From assembly GCF_005222835.1 (NCBI RefSeq), contig NZ_STGA01000003.1, positions 1-64,000 on the forward strand: a stretch of 64,000 nucleotides of DNA. Reading direction: 5' to 3'. The position numbers and the translations under genes were made by a program. The notes under the pieces are model-generated. The model did no database searches, had not been told where the DNA came from, and saw only the letters and a list, made by a program, of their open reading frames with translations. Shown here in pieces: positions 27,279-35,949 of this stretch; position 1 is the first letter of the stretch, and each line of letters opens with the position of its first letter. This DNA is from Rhizobium sp. FKY42 (GTDB lineage Bacteria > Pseudomonadota > Alphaproteobacteria > Rhizobiales > Rhizobiaceae).

Positions 27279-27367
27279 TTACAAATTCCTTTTGGTTCAT
27301 CTGGCGGAGGTGGAACCGGCGGACGCCTGATTGCGCCGCCGATCGTGTTTCTTGTCGCGCTTGTTGA

Positions 27368-30300
27368 TCAGTGCGTTCTGATGAGGTTCTGCAATTCTGC
27401 CACCTTCCAGACGCCAAGTGGATCATCCACCAGGACCGCATGCTCTCCAGGTATCTCTGTCAGCTTGAAGCCTGACGAGGTCAGGTTAGCCCAGTCCAGC
27501 ATCGCACGCTTGGAGACGCCTGCGTCCTGCTGAGGCCAGACGGCGGTGATCGGGCACTCAGAAAGAACATCGAGGCGAGGAGTCCACGTAGTCGCTATGG
27601 CGGCCATGCCACGCAGAGCCTTGAATACGGGAACCAGAATTTCTTCATTCTCCAGAAAGCTCTGTGGCATGGACTTCAGGCGGACCAACTCTGCCTTCAG
27701 TTCGACATCCGTCATTTCGTGGTAGAGAGGAGCACGCGCATCCTGCGCCGGAGCGCCAGATCCGATGAAGACCATCGCGCGCGGACCGACTTCCAGACGG
27801 CATGCAACTTCGTAGGCAAGGATTGCACCGAAGCAACCTCCAACGAAGATCATTGGTTCGTTGCCGAGCAACCTGACCGCTTCCGTGAGGGAAGCCATAA
27901 ACCGCTCGAACCCGAAACTTGCAGGATTGCCGTCGAACTCCGGCCAACGAAGAGCATGGACGCTGACATCGTCGCCGACGAGGTCGCACCAGGGGTCGAA
28001 GATGGATCCGGCGACACCGACAGGTTGGAAACCGACGATGCGCAGGCGTGGAGGATAGTGCCTGGGTGCCGTCAATTCGATAAAGCTCAAGTTAATCGTC
28101 GAATTTCCAGCCTTTTGCTCGACGAATCGCTCCAGTTCGCCAAGCGTCTGCAAAGGCAGGAACTCGCACAACGGGAAGGCAATACCCAACCGATCGATCA
28201 ACTTCCGCGCCAGTTGAACCTTTTCAAGGGATCCCAAAGCATGATCGGACAGGCGAGCGGACGGCGAGGGCAGTTCGCCAATTGCATCGCGCAGCACTGT
28301 GTGCAGGTGCAACGTCGGGCCGCTTCTGTTAGCGCCGACATTCGATACGGCCGACCCCAACCATTCGGCAACGACTGACCTGAATGAGGATGTCAGTCGC
28401 TCCACCGTTGCAGCGTCCAGGCGTTTGGCATCGTATTGGAAGCCGAGTACGAGGCTGTCGCCGGAGAGATCCCAATCGACAGAGAGCGGAACCATAGCGT
28501 CTACCGCAAAGAACCGTTGCTCGGTTTCGTGCACATCCCCGCGTTTGCTGTCCGGTTCGGCAAACTGGATGAAGTTGAAGACCGTGTCAAAATGTGCTGC
28601 TGAACCAAACCACTCGGCGAGGCGTTCGAATGAAGCTGCCTTATGCTGGAAGGCGGAACGGTCAAACCGATCGAATTGTCTTGCTTCCTCCCGCAGGTCC
28701 ATACGTGGGCCGGTCGGCACCGGCAGTACATTCAGGAAGTTGCCAATCGCAAGCAGGGATCCCTCGACCTCCGGGCGCAAGGAAAATACGACACCAATAC
28801 GGCTCGGGCGCTCACCAAGGGCGCGAGTCAGAGCCTCAATGTTCATCGCAAAGAAAAGGCCCTTGGTGGACACATCGCCCATATGGTCGATCTGGTTCAG
28901 ACGCCGGAAGACTTCCTGCGATTGAAGGACATCAACCTGTCGCATATCAGCGCTGTCTGCGAGTGCACGCGGTGGCGCCAATGGGCGGAAGGGAAGGCCT
29001 TCGAGCCTCTCTCCGAAGAAGGATCTGCTCGCCTGCGATTGATCGGTGGCACTTTGCTCAGCCTCCACGGCGGCGAACACTGCGAGATCATCCGTGGTTT
29101 CAACCTTTAACCCGCGGAACCGTTCGACCAGTTCGCGGATGATGGCATTGAGGCTGTAGCCATCAAGAGCAGCATGATGCTCTGCCACAAGAAGATCGAA
29201 ACGCTCCTTGTTGCGCTTGACCACCTTGAAACGGACCAGATTTCCGTCAGCCAGAGGAAACGGCTTTTCGCGCTCATCAAAGACTTCCGCCTTTATGATC
29301 CGTTCCTGCTCGGCTATCGCTGCAGCGGAAACATCAAGATAGGAATAATTTCCATTTGCGCGCTCCGGATTGAAAACGAAATCGACGCGATCGCCCGATA
29401 GCTCGACATGCGCCGTCAAGATAGGATGCACCTTTCGAATGGCTGTCAGGGCGTCGGAAAACGCCGCGGCGCTAAATGGCAGATGTACAGGTGTGATCGT
29501 GGCGTTATGGTAGACTTTGGCATCCTGTCTTGCTGCCGTGGCCGAAAGTTTCAACCTTTGCATGCCTGTCGCAGGCCACCGTCGTTCAACCGCAAGCGCA
29601 GCGGTCGGCGGCGCGACTGGGGCGGTGGCCGGAGAGGGCACAGCCGGAACCATCGCTGTGGACGGATGGGGGACTGGCTGCGAACCGCCCAGGAGGGCCA
29701 CGACCGTAGGACGGGCATGAAGGTCGCGAAGAGTGATGTTGATGCCAACAGCCCGTGCCTTCGACTGCATGAGGATCGCGCGGATGGAATCTCCTCCGTT
29801 GACGAAGAAATCGTCCTCTTCCGTCAACTGGGGCCTACGGAGAACGTCTCGCCATATTGCCAACAATGCATGCGTTGCTTCAGGAGCGGCAGGAGACCCG
29901 GATGCAGGACTTGGTTCGGCAATCCTGACCGGGATTGGAGGTTGTGCGTCAGGCACACTGATCGTAGCCAGCAGCCCCATGACGGTCGGACGGGCATGGA
30001 GGTCGCGGAGAGTGATGTTGATACCAGCAGCCCGTGCCTTTGACTGCATGAGGATAGCGCGGATGGAGTCACCGCCGTTTACGAAAAAATCGTCTCGCTC
30101 GGTCAGTTGAGGTCTGCGGAGCACCTCCCGCCAGATAGAGAGCAGGGCTTCGGGCTTTGGTTGTTCCTGAGTGACGATTTCCGGCCGGATCGCCAGTGGG
30201 TTCGAAGAACTGTCACCGACTGGTGCCAGGATATTTGCGGAAACTGTATCCATCTCGGTCTCTTCTTCCAACGAGGAAAGGATCGCCGCCTTGTCAAGCT

Positions 30301-33300
30301 TGCCTTGAGGCGTGCGTGGTATATGCGACACGACGCGCAGGGCGCGCGGAACCATGTAGGGCGGGAGTTCGGCTTGCAGTGCTGTCCGGAGACTGCTGCT
30401 GGTAACGCCACCGAAAAGGCGATGAACAGTCGACGGGATCGTGATGTGTTGCCGAGGCTCTGCCAAATCGGTCCGCCAGGCCACGAGGTTCCAACGGTCG
30501 GTGCTTTGGAGTAACGGGTCTTGACGTAGATCGACCTGAAACCCGGCCTGTTCCAGCATAGCGGAAATGACGGCGCCCCGACCGGCAGTTACGCCGGAGG
30601 GATCGTCATGCAGTTCCATCGAAATGGCGCGAATCCTGCGAAGATGACGCTCATCGATACCGCGCAGGACATCCAGCTCTGCTCGTTGCACATCAATCTT
30701 CAGGACATCGATCCTGTCTAGCCCGTTTTCATCGAAGACGTCCGACAGGCGTCGCAACCGGCAGTCGTGGATCTGAGCCTCAAAACGGCCTTCCAGAACC
30801 TCTTCGATATGGTCGGCAAGCAAGCGTGCTTCGCCATCACCTTCGTTGGCAGCGTTACCAAGATAGGTTGTGATGACGGATTTTTCGGCCCCGGCATCGG
30901 CATAGTCGCGCTGGCCGGACATCATCGCGTAGCCAGGATAGTAGGTAAAGCCGACCTCACGCTCACTGTCCGATAGGCCATAGGGCAAGATCGTGACGTT
31001 GCGCGCATATCTTGCGATATTGTTGGCCAGCTTTTCACGGATTGGCGCAAGCGGTTCAAAGGAAAATATTCTTGCCCGTGGAATGTGGGATGCGACGAAC
31101 AGCGAAAACAGGCCGAGGTTCGCTCCAACGTCAAAGACGACTGCGTCTTCCGGATAAATGATACGAGGATCGGTGTAGATCTGGTCTTCAAAGATCTCGC
31201 GAAACTGATAGCGCGTTTCCGATGCGTTGATACTCGCTATCCTGTGGCCTGTTGGCAGATCGACGTAAACCGCATCCGGAAGATCCGGCAGCTTGCTCTC
31301 TTCGCGCGGCACGACAGCCGCCACGATCCGTGGATTGCCTTCCTGACTTTTGTCGATGAGGACAACAGCCTCCGCAATACCCGGCTGGCGCGACAGACAG
31401 GCCTGGATCTCGCCCAATTCCAGTCTTTGTCCACCTACCTTGACCTGATCGTCGCGGCGTCCAATGAAGGCAATCGTGCCGTCGGCTAGCTGACGACCAT
31501 AATCGCCCGTGCGATACGTCCTTACGCCATTCGGCAACGATCTGAAGCGCAGATTGTCCTTTTCAAAAGCGCCGATATAGCCAAGCGCCACACCTCTGCC
31601 GGCGATCATGAGTTCACCCGCAGCTCCTTGCGGCAACTCATTGCCGGATGCATCGACCACCGCAACAGAGATCCCTGCGAGGGGGTAGCCAAGTGTCGGG
31701 GCTTCATGGTCCTTGACACGAGCGACGAGCGTGTTGACCGTCGCCTCGGTCGGGCCATAAACGTTCCAGGTATCGGTATTGCTCCAATTGCGTGCTTCCT
31801 GCCAAAGAGCCGCGTCGAACGCTTCGCCACCCACCAGCAGGCGCTTTGGCATCTTCCCTGGATCGGATCCGAACCCTGCTGAAATCATCGCCCGAAGGAT
31901 GGTCGGTGTCACGTCGAGCGCATCGAGTTGCATATCAGCAGCAAACTGGATCATGGCCTCCGGGTCGGCGCGGATTTCGGTCGGCACCGGCACGAGGGTA
32001 TGGCCCAGCATGATCTGGAAGACCTGCTTCATTGAGGAATCGAACGCAAGCGGTGCGTTGATGGAAAGCCTCAGTCCAGTTGCGGTTCTGCCATAAATCC
32101 TGTCCTTGAGAGCATCGACGAGGTTGAGGACGCTCGACTGTCGGACAGCCACACCTTTCGGTTCGCCGGTTGAGCCGGACGTAAAGAGGATGTAGGCTTC
32201 GTCTTCACCCGATCCGGCAAAATTGGCCATTGGCTGCGGCCCGTGTCCGATCGTAGGCAAGACCTTGTCCGGCATGATCCGGCTTGCGCGCTCGAACTCT
32301 CCCGCTTCCGCAACGGCACCAAGGGCATCTGACTTGATCGCGATGTGCCGAATACGCTCGTCGGGATATTCCCGTAGAACCGGAACTGGAGTTAATCCAG
32401 CTCTCAACGTTCCAAGCAGCGAGACCACGGCGCCGAAGGATCGATCTGCAAAAAGGAGTATGCGTCCTTTCGGACCGAACTTCTTCTGGAGGGTGCTTGC
32501 CAGACGTTCGGCAGCATCGCGCACTTCGCCGAAACTATAGCTACGATCCGCTATGAGCGCCGTTCTGGTTGGATCGTCGAGCGCAAGATCTTCGAAACGT
32601 TTCCAGATCGTGCCCTCTATGGGTGAAATCGGCGCGAAAGCTGGAGGTGCCAAACCGGCCAGCTGCGACCCGCTGCATTCCCTGTTGCTGACGGTGCGTG
32701 TGATCGCGTCTGCCGTCCGTTTTGCCAGGTCCGCAAGTACGGCCGGAGATAGGCTGGAGACGCGGGTCGACAGTTCGACATCGGTCCGCCCGTCCGACAG
32801 CCGCAGCGACAGAACGATTGGCGCTGCTGGAGATTCCCGGAAAGAGAGCGTGGCCGCGGAAAACAGTGGGTGAAGATCCGGAATCGTCACAATCGATATG
32901 ATGACAGACGGATCGACAGGTGCAGATGCGGCACCGGTCGCAATGGTAAGCGCAATTTGATCCAGCTGATTTTCGATTGCCTCAGACGATTCCTGAGGTT
33001 GCGGAATGACGCGAGAAACAGTCAGCGGGGCAACGAGCCGAAACGGCCCGGCCATGCCTGAAAACTCACTGAAGAGACGACCATCGGTACTCAGTGCAAC
33101 CGTTATGCTATCACTCGGATCTTCGGCGAAGTAGGGTGCAAGCACCGCAAGACCGGCAAGACACGCTTCCGCTGATCCGAGGCGGCCGGGATGGCTCACC
33201 GTGGAGCTCGACTGCTGCAAGATACCCTTTTCCAGAGGCACTCCAAGGTCCAGATCCGTGATGGGAGCAGCGGTCTTCGGCGGGTTGTCGTTCTTCGCCT

Positions 33301-33802
33301 GGAGAGCCCATTCCGAAAAATGCTGGTAGGTCAGTGTCGAGATTGCATCGTCCCGCGAAAGAAGGAGAAGAAGCCCATCCGGGTCTGTCACATCCGTCGG
33401 GGCGAGCAGGGCGAGGCGGTTGATTTTTTCGCTATCTCCCTCCATCAGGATTCGAAGTGTTTCGGTCGCCTCGCGGTCAAACGGCTGGATCAACTGTCGC
33501 TCAAACGCATCTGCCGAGGTCTCGCAGATCCATGCCACACGGCCATCGCCCGGAACCTGCAGAGAAACAGGCGGTTGACCAAAGGTGACGATACGGGTGG
33601 TCAGCATTGCCTGGGAGGCAATCCTTTTCGTCAGAAACGCAACGACTTCATCTCTGTCAACGGGCTCCGGCCAGCGGAGCTGGACTGATGACACTTGCCG
33701 GAGACCGCTGCGGCCTGTGCCGGCGATGGCTTCCTGCAAGGGTGAAAGTGGATAGCCTTCTATCAGCACGGATGTCTCGGCAGTATCGATCTGGGAATTC
33801 AT
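27368..33802 (-). CDS. NRPS: degenerate C, A with inserted FkbM methyltransferase, T, T, C, T, TE (AmbE-like)
   Basis: 2144 residues. 1-385: condensation-like domain whose HHxxxDG position reads SRDDAIS, so inactive. About 400-835 and 1135-1175: adenylation domain (A3 YILFTSGSTGEPKG at 537-550; final lysine in PQGKLDK). Inserted at about 845-1115: FkbM-type methyltransferase (DVGANLG at 891-897). 1215-1280 and 1310-1372: two nearly identical carrier domains with NGGDSI (Ser1246, Ser1339). 1408-1820: condensation domain, HHAALDG at 1542-1548. About 1835-1895: third carrier with LGSLEKV (Ser1858, no preceding Asp). 1918-2140: thioesterase with Cys1990 (GGCFGA) and His2121. Specificity residues D-S-K-D-L-G-V-V-N resemble the glutamate code. 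Architecture and length recall AmbE of Pseudomonas. The start overlaps the preceding oxygenase stop (ATGA). Confidence 0.9.
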   Translation of the reverse strand: MNSQIDTAETSVLIEGYPLSPLQEAIAGTGRSGLRQVSSVQLRWPEPVDRDEVVAFLTKRIASQAMLTTRIVTFGQPPVSLQVPGDGRVAWICETSADAFERQLIQPFDREATETLRILMEGDSEKINRLALLAPTDVTDPDGLLLLLSRDDAISTLTYQHFSEWALQAKNDNPPKTAAPITDLDLGVPLEKGILQQSSSTVSHPGRLGSAEACLAGLAVLAPYFAEDPSDSITVALSTDGRLFSEFSGMAGPFRLVAPLTVSRVIPQPQESSEAIENQLDQIALTIATGAASAPVDPSVIISIVTIPDLHPLFSAATLSFRESPAAPIVLSLRLSDGRTDVELSTRVSSLSPAVLADLAKRTADAITRTVSNRECSGSQLAGLAPPAFAPISPIEGTIWKRFEDLALDDPTRTALIADRSYSFGEVRDAAERLASTLQKKFGPKGRILLFADRSFGAVVSLLGTLRAGLTPVPVLREYPDERIRHIAIKSDALGAVAEAGEFERASRIMPDKVLPTIGHGPQPMANFAGSGEDEAYILFTSGSTGEPKGVAVRQSSVLNLVDALKDRIYGRTATGLRLSINAPLAFDSSMKQVFQIMLGHTLVPVPTEIRADPEAMIQFAADMQLDALDVTPTILRAMISAGFGSDPGKMPKRLLVGGEAFDAALWQEARNWSNTDTWNVYGPTEATVNTLVARVKDHEAPTLGYPLAGISVAVVDASGNELPQGAAGELMIAGRGVALGYIGAFEKDNLRFRSLPNGVRTYRTGDYGRQLADGTIAFIGRRDDQVKVGGQRLELGEIQACLSRQPGIAEAVVLIDKSQEGNPRIVAAVVPREESKLPDLPDAVYVDLPTGHRIASINASETRYQFREIFEDQIYTDPRIIYPEDAVVFDVGANLGLFSLFVASHIPRARIFSFEPLAPIREKLANNIARYARNVTILPYGLSDSEREVGFTYYPGYAMMSGQRDYADAGAEKSVITTYLGNAANEGDGEARLLADHIEEVLEGRFEAQIHDCRLRRLSDVFDENGLDRIDVLKIDVQRAELDVLRGIDERHLRRIRAISMELHDDPSGVTAGRGAVISAMLEQAGFQVDLRQDPLLQSTDRWNLVAWRTDLAEPRQHITIPSTVHRLFGGVTSSSLRTALQAELPPYMVPRALRVVSHIPRTPQGKLDKAAILSSLEEETEMDTVSANILAPVGDSSSNPLAIRPEIVTQEQPKPEALLSIWREVLRRPQLTERDDFFVNGGDSIRAILMQSKARAAGINITLRDLHARPTVMGLLATISVPDAQPPIPVRIAEPSPASGSPAAPEATHALLAIWRDVLRRPQLTEEDDFFVNGGDSIRAILMQSKARAVGINITLRDLHARPTVVALLGGSQPVPHPSTAMVPAVPSPATAPVAPPTAALAVERRWPATGMQRLKLSATAARQDAKVYHNATITPVHLPFSAAAFSDALTAIRKVHPILTAHVELSGDRVDFVFNPERANGNYSYLDVSAAAIAEQERIIKAEVFDEREKPFPLADGNLVRFKVVKRNKERFDLLVAEHHAALDGYSLNAIIRELVERFRGLKVETTDDLAVFAAVEAEQSATDQSQASRSFFGERLEGLPFRPLAPPRALADSADMRQVDVLQSQEVFRRLNQIDHMGDVSTKGLFFAMNIEALTRALGERPSRIGVVFSLRPEVEGSLLAIGNFLNVLPVPTGPRMDLREEARQFDRFDRSAFQHKAASFERLAEWFGSAAHFDTVFNFIQFAEPDSKRGDVHETEQRFFAVDAMVPLSVDWDLSGDSLVLGFQYDAKRLDAATVERLTSSFRSVVAEWLGSAVSNVGANRSGPTLHLHTVLRDAIGELPSPSARLSDHALGSLEKVQLARKLIDRLGIAFPLCEFLPLQTLGELERFVEQKAGNSTINLSFIELTAPRHYPPRLRIVGFQPVGVAGSIFDPWCDLVGDDVSVHALRWPEFDGNPASFGFERFMASLTEAVRLLGNEPMIFVGGCFGAILAYEVACRLEVGPRAMVFIGSGAPAQDARAPLYHEMTDVELKAELVRLKSMPQSFLENEEILVPVFKALRGMAAIATTWTPRLDVLSECPITAVWPQQDAGVSKRAMLDWANLTSSGFKLTEIPGEHAVLVDDPLGVWKVAELQNLIRTH
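29699..30151. repeat. Internal duplication of the carrier-domain coding sequence
   Basis: The segments at about 29699-29872 and 29978-30151 encode two carrier domains of the NRPS that differ at only a few residues (for example ARAAGINITL versus ARAVGINITL). Their DNA is also closely similar, with mostly silent differences, so one is a recent copy of the other. A proline/alanine-rich linker separates them. Confidence 0.85.
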
Positions 33803-34830
33803 TGCACACTCCTCGAGACCAGTGTCGTCATGGACACAAGGGTCGTACGCTTGCCGGTGAATGGAGCGCGGCCGTGGAGGCAGATCAGATTGTCCAGTGC
33901 CAACACATCATGTCGCTGCCAGTCGAAGGTTCTCGTTTCCTCAGCGTAGACTGCCCGGATGTCGTGGATCATTGCATCGGGTATGGGCGACCCGTCACCG
34001 AAGAAAACGCGACGAGGAAGGTTCTCTGTGCCGAACTCTTCAATCAGTGATGCGAGAACTCCAGGCGGGAGGGTCGCGGTATGAAAAAGATGCGCGTGGT
34101 TGCAGAACAGTTTATCGCCGGTCGCAGGCACCTTTACGAATGCTTTCTGGCGTTGGCGCGTACGAAGATGTTCGGGCCCAAGCCATTCGAATTGCGTGCC
34201 GTTGGCTTCACAATAGGCTGCAACATCTGCTCTGTCTTCCGTCTGGAAAGCAGACCGCCAGTCCATGTCGATTTCCGGACGGAAATTGCGTTCGTAGAGA
34301 ACGCCTCGTTCTTCAAAGACTTTCAGGATCGCGGGATCGAATTTGGCGGTCGCCGCCCGCTCGTCGGCAAGCGGTGTGGCGCCGCCGGTTTCTGCAAGTG
34401 TTTCGGCAAAAAAGAAGATACGTTCCGGCAGGTCTCGGGCAAACGACATTTCATGATGCAGATCAATGAAATGATCGGAGGAAAATTCCGTAGAGGTGAA
34501 TACTCCAGGAGATACTTCGGAGCGGACTGCGGCGCGCTCGAGATAGGGCAATCGGTCGCGGCCAAAGGCTCTTACCCCTTCGCCAAAGGCATCGGGAGTA
34601 TTCACTGAAAAGCCTCGAAGCAGTACTCCGCCTGCTTTCGCCATCAGCGTTTCGAGAGCGCTTCGGTGCTGCGAAACCCATGAGCCGAGTTCGACAAGGC
34701 CGGAGGGAGCATTGAGAATTGCCACGAATTCGCGGTCAGGGTCGACGTATCCTTCCGGTTTCAGGCCGATGCTCATGCCCCTTTCATAGAGGCGCGGCTT
34801 CAGGACGGGGGCTGAAAAATGTGCAGCCAT
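33799..34830 (-). CDS. SyrP/TauD-type Fe(II)/2-oxoglutarate oxygenase (second of two; AmbD-like)
   Basis: This 343-residue protein of the TauD/clavaminate synthase-like family has the metal triad H125-x-E127 (LHHEMSF) and H319 (CLHGRAPFTGKR), with arginines after the distal His for 2-oxoglutarate. The HxE rather than HxD ligand set is typical of SyrP-like hydroxylases that act on carrier-bound amino acids. It starts one base after the TGA of the other oxygenase, with GTCAGGAGAAC upstream, and its own stop overlaps the NRPS start. Context points to oxidation of the amino acid held on the NRPS. Confidence 0.88.
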   Translation of the reverse strand: MAAHFSAPVLKPRLYERGMSIGLKPEGYVDPDREFVAILNAPSGLVELGSWVSQHRSALETLMAKAGGVLLRGFSVNTPDAFGEGVRAFGRDRLPYLERAAVRSEVSPGVFTSTEFSSDHFIDLHHEMSFARDLPERIFFFAETLAETGGATPLADERAATAKFDPAILKVFEERGVLYERNFRPEIDMDWRSAFQTEDRADVAAYCEANGTQFEWLGPEHLRTRQRQKAFVKVPATGDKLFCNHAHLFHTATLPPGVLASLIEEFGTENLPRRVFFGDGSPIPDAMIHDIRAVYAEETRTFDWQRHDVLALDNLICLHGRAPFTGKRTTLVSMTTLVSRSVQ

Positions 34831-34831
34831 T

Positions 34832-35902
34832 TCAGTTCTCCTGACTAAAAAATTGGAGTGGAGATTTCAGTGGTTCACGCAGCGAAGTGTAAGGACGAGC
34901 CATCAAAGTGAGGATCTTGCGTTCACCCGTGAACGGCTCGCGGCCGTGCTGCATCAGCATGTTGTCCAGCAGCAGCACGTCATCGACCTCCCAAGGGAAC
35001 CGACGTTTCGCTGCCGCGACTGCGCTGCGCATGGCCTCAATTTCTTGGCTTGAAAAGGCCTCGCCGTCGCCGAACGCGGTGTCTGTGGGAACATTGTCCA
35101 ACCCGACGGCGTCGATCAGCGCCTTCGCAATCTCTGCATCGAGACTAGTGTGATGAAAGAACAGGGCATGGTTGAACCAGACCAGTTCCTGCGTCACGGG
35201 ATGTATCTGAAACGCGGAGCGGTACTGCCTCGTCTTCAGTCTATCCTCGGCGTCCCATTCGAACTCGATGTCGCGCTCCCGGCAAAACTGTTCGACGTCA
35301 CGGCGATCATCGGTTTGAAATGCGGTTTGCCAGGATACGCCAAGACCCGGCGTGTAGGTGCGCCGGTAGAGGACGCCCTTGTGACGGAATTTTTCCACGA
35401 GTTCCGGGGGCAGACCTTTGAGGATAGCCCGATTGCTTGCAATAGGGGTGGCGCCCATGGTTGCGGCAGGCACTTTGCACCAGAAGCAGATGAAACGTGG
35501 AAAGTTGAGCGTGTATGATTGTTCCGAGTGCATTACGATCTCCTGATCGGCAGGATGATCTGTTGAGGTGTAGACCCGGTCTGCCACGGCATGCCGCGGG
35601 GACGACCGCTCCGAATAGTTCAGTATTTCGGGGTCCAGGGCTTCCACTGTCTGGAAAAATCGTTGCGCATCACCAACCTGGAAGCCACGGAGCAAGACCG
35701 CGCCAACTGTGGTCAAGGCGGCGGCTATCGTATCGCGAGTGGCGGAGACGAATTGGACCGAATCACTTTTGCCGGGCGAGGCTCTCAACGTGACATAGGG
35801 TTCAATTTTCTCGGTCGGAGCACTCTTTGATAGATTTTGCTCTCCAAGAATCAATTTTTGAGGGTATTGAGCGGCGAAGGATGGCTTGTTCGATGGCGTC
35901 AC
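34832..35902 (-). CDS. SyrP/TauD-type Fe(II)/2-oxoglutarate oxygenase (first of two; AmbC-like)
   Basis: About 356 residues from GTG 35902, which follows a strong AGGAGGAGA at 8 bases. The longer open frame to 36055 would overlap the adenylation gene and has no such site. With this start the metal ligands are H125-x-E127 (MHSEQSY) and H319 (MQHGREPFTGER), the same numbering as in the neighbouring paralogue, which supports the choice. The two share WRSAFQTEDR/WQTAFQTDDR and FGDG stretches and arose by duplication. Two such oxygenases in a row are a hallmark of ambC-ambD. Confidence 0.88.
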   Translation of the reverse strand: MTPSNKPSFAAQYPQKLILGEQNLSKSAPTEKIEPYVTLRASPGKSDSVQFVSATRDTIAAALTTVGAVLLRGFQVGDAQRFFQTVEALDPEILNYSERSSPRHAVADRVYTSTDHPADQEIVMHSEQSYTLNFPRFICFWCKVPAATMGATPIASNRAILKGLPPELVEKFRHKGVLYRRTYTPGLGVSWQTAFQTDDRRDVEQFCRERDIEFEWDAEDRLKTRQYRSAFQIHPVTQELVWFNHALFFHHTSLDAEIAKALIDAVGLDNVPTDTAFGDGEAFSSQEIEAMRSAVAAAKRRFPWEVDDVLLLDNMLMQHGREPFTGERKILTLMARPYTSLREPLKSPLQFFSQEN

Positions 35903-35949
35903 TGCGACGTCTCCTCCTGAAATTGGCTTGCGAAGATTGTTTACCGGTC

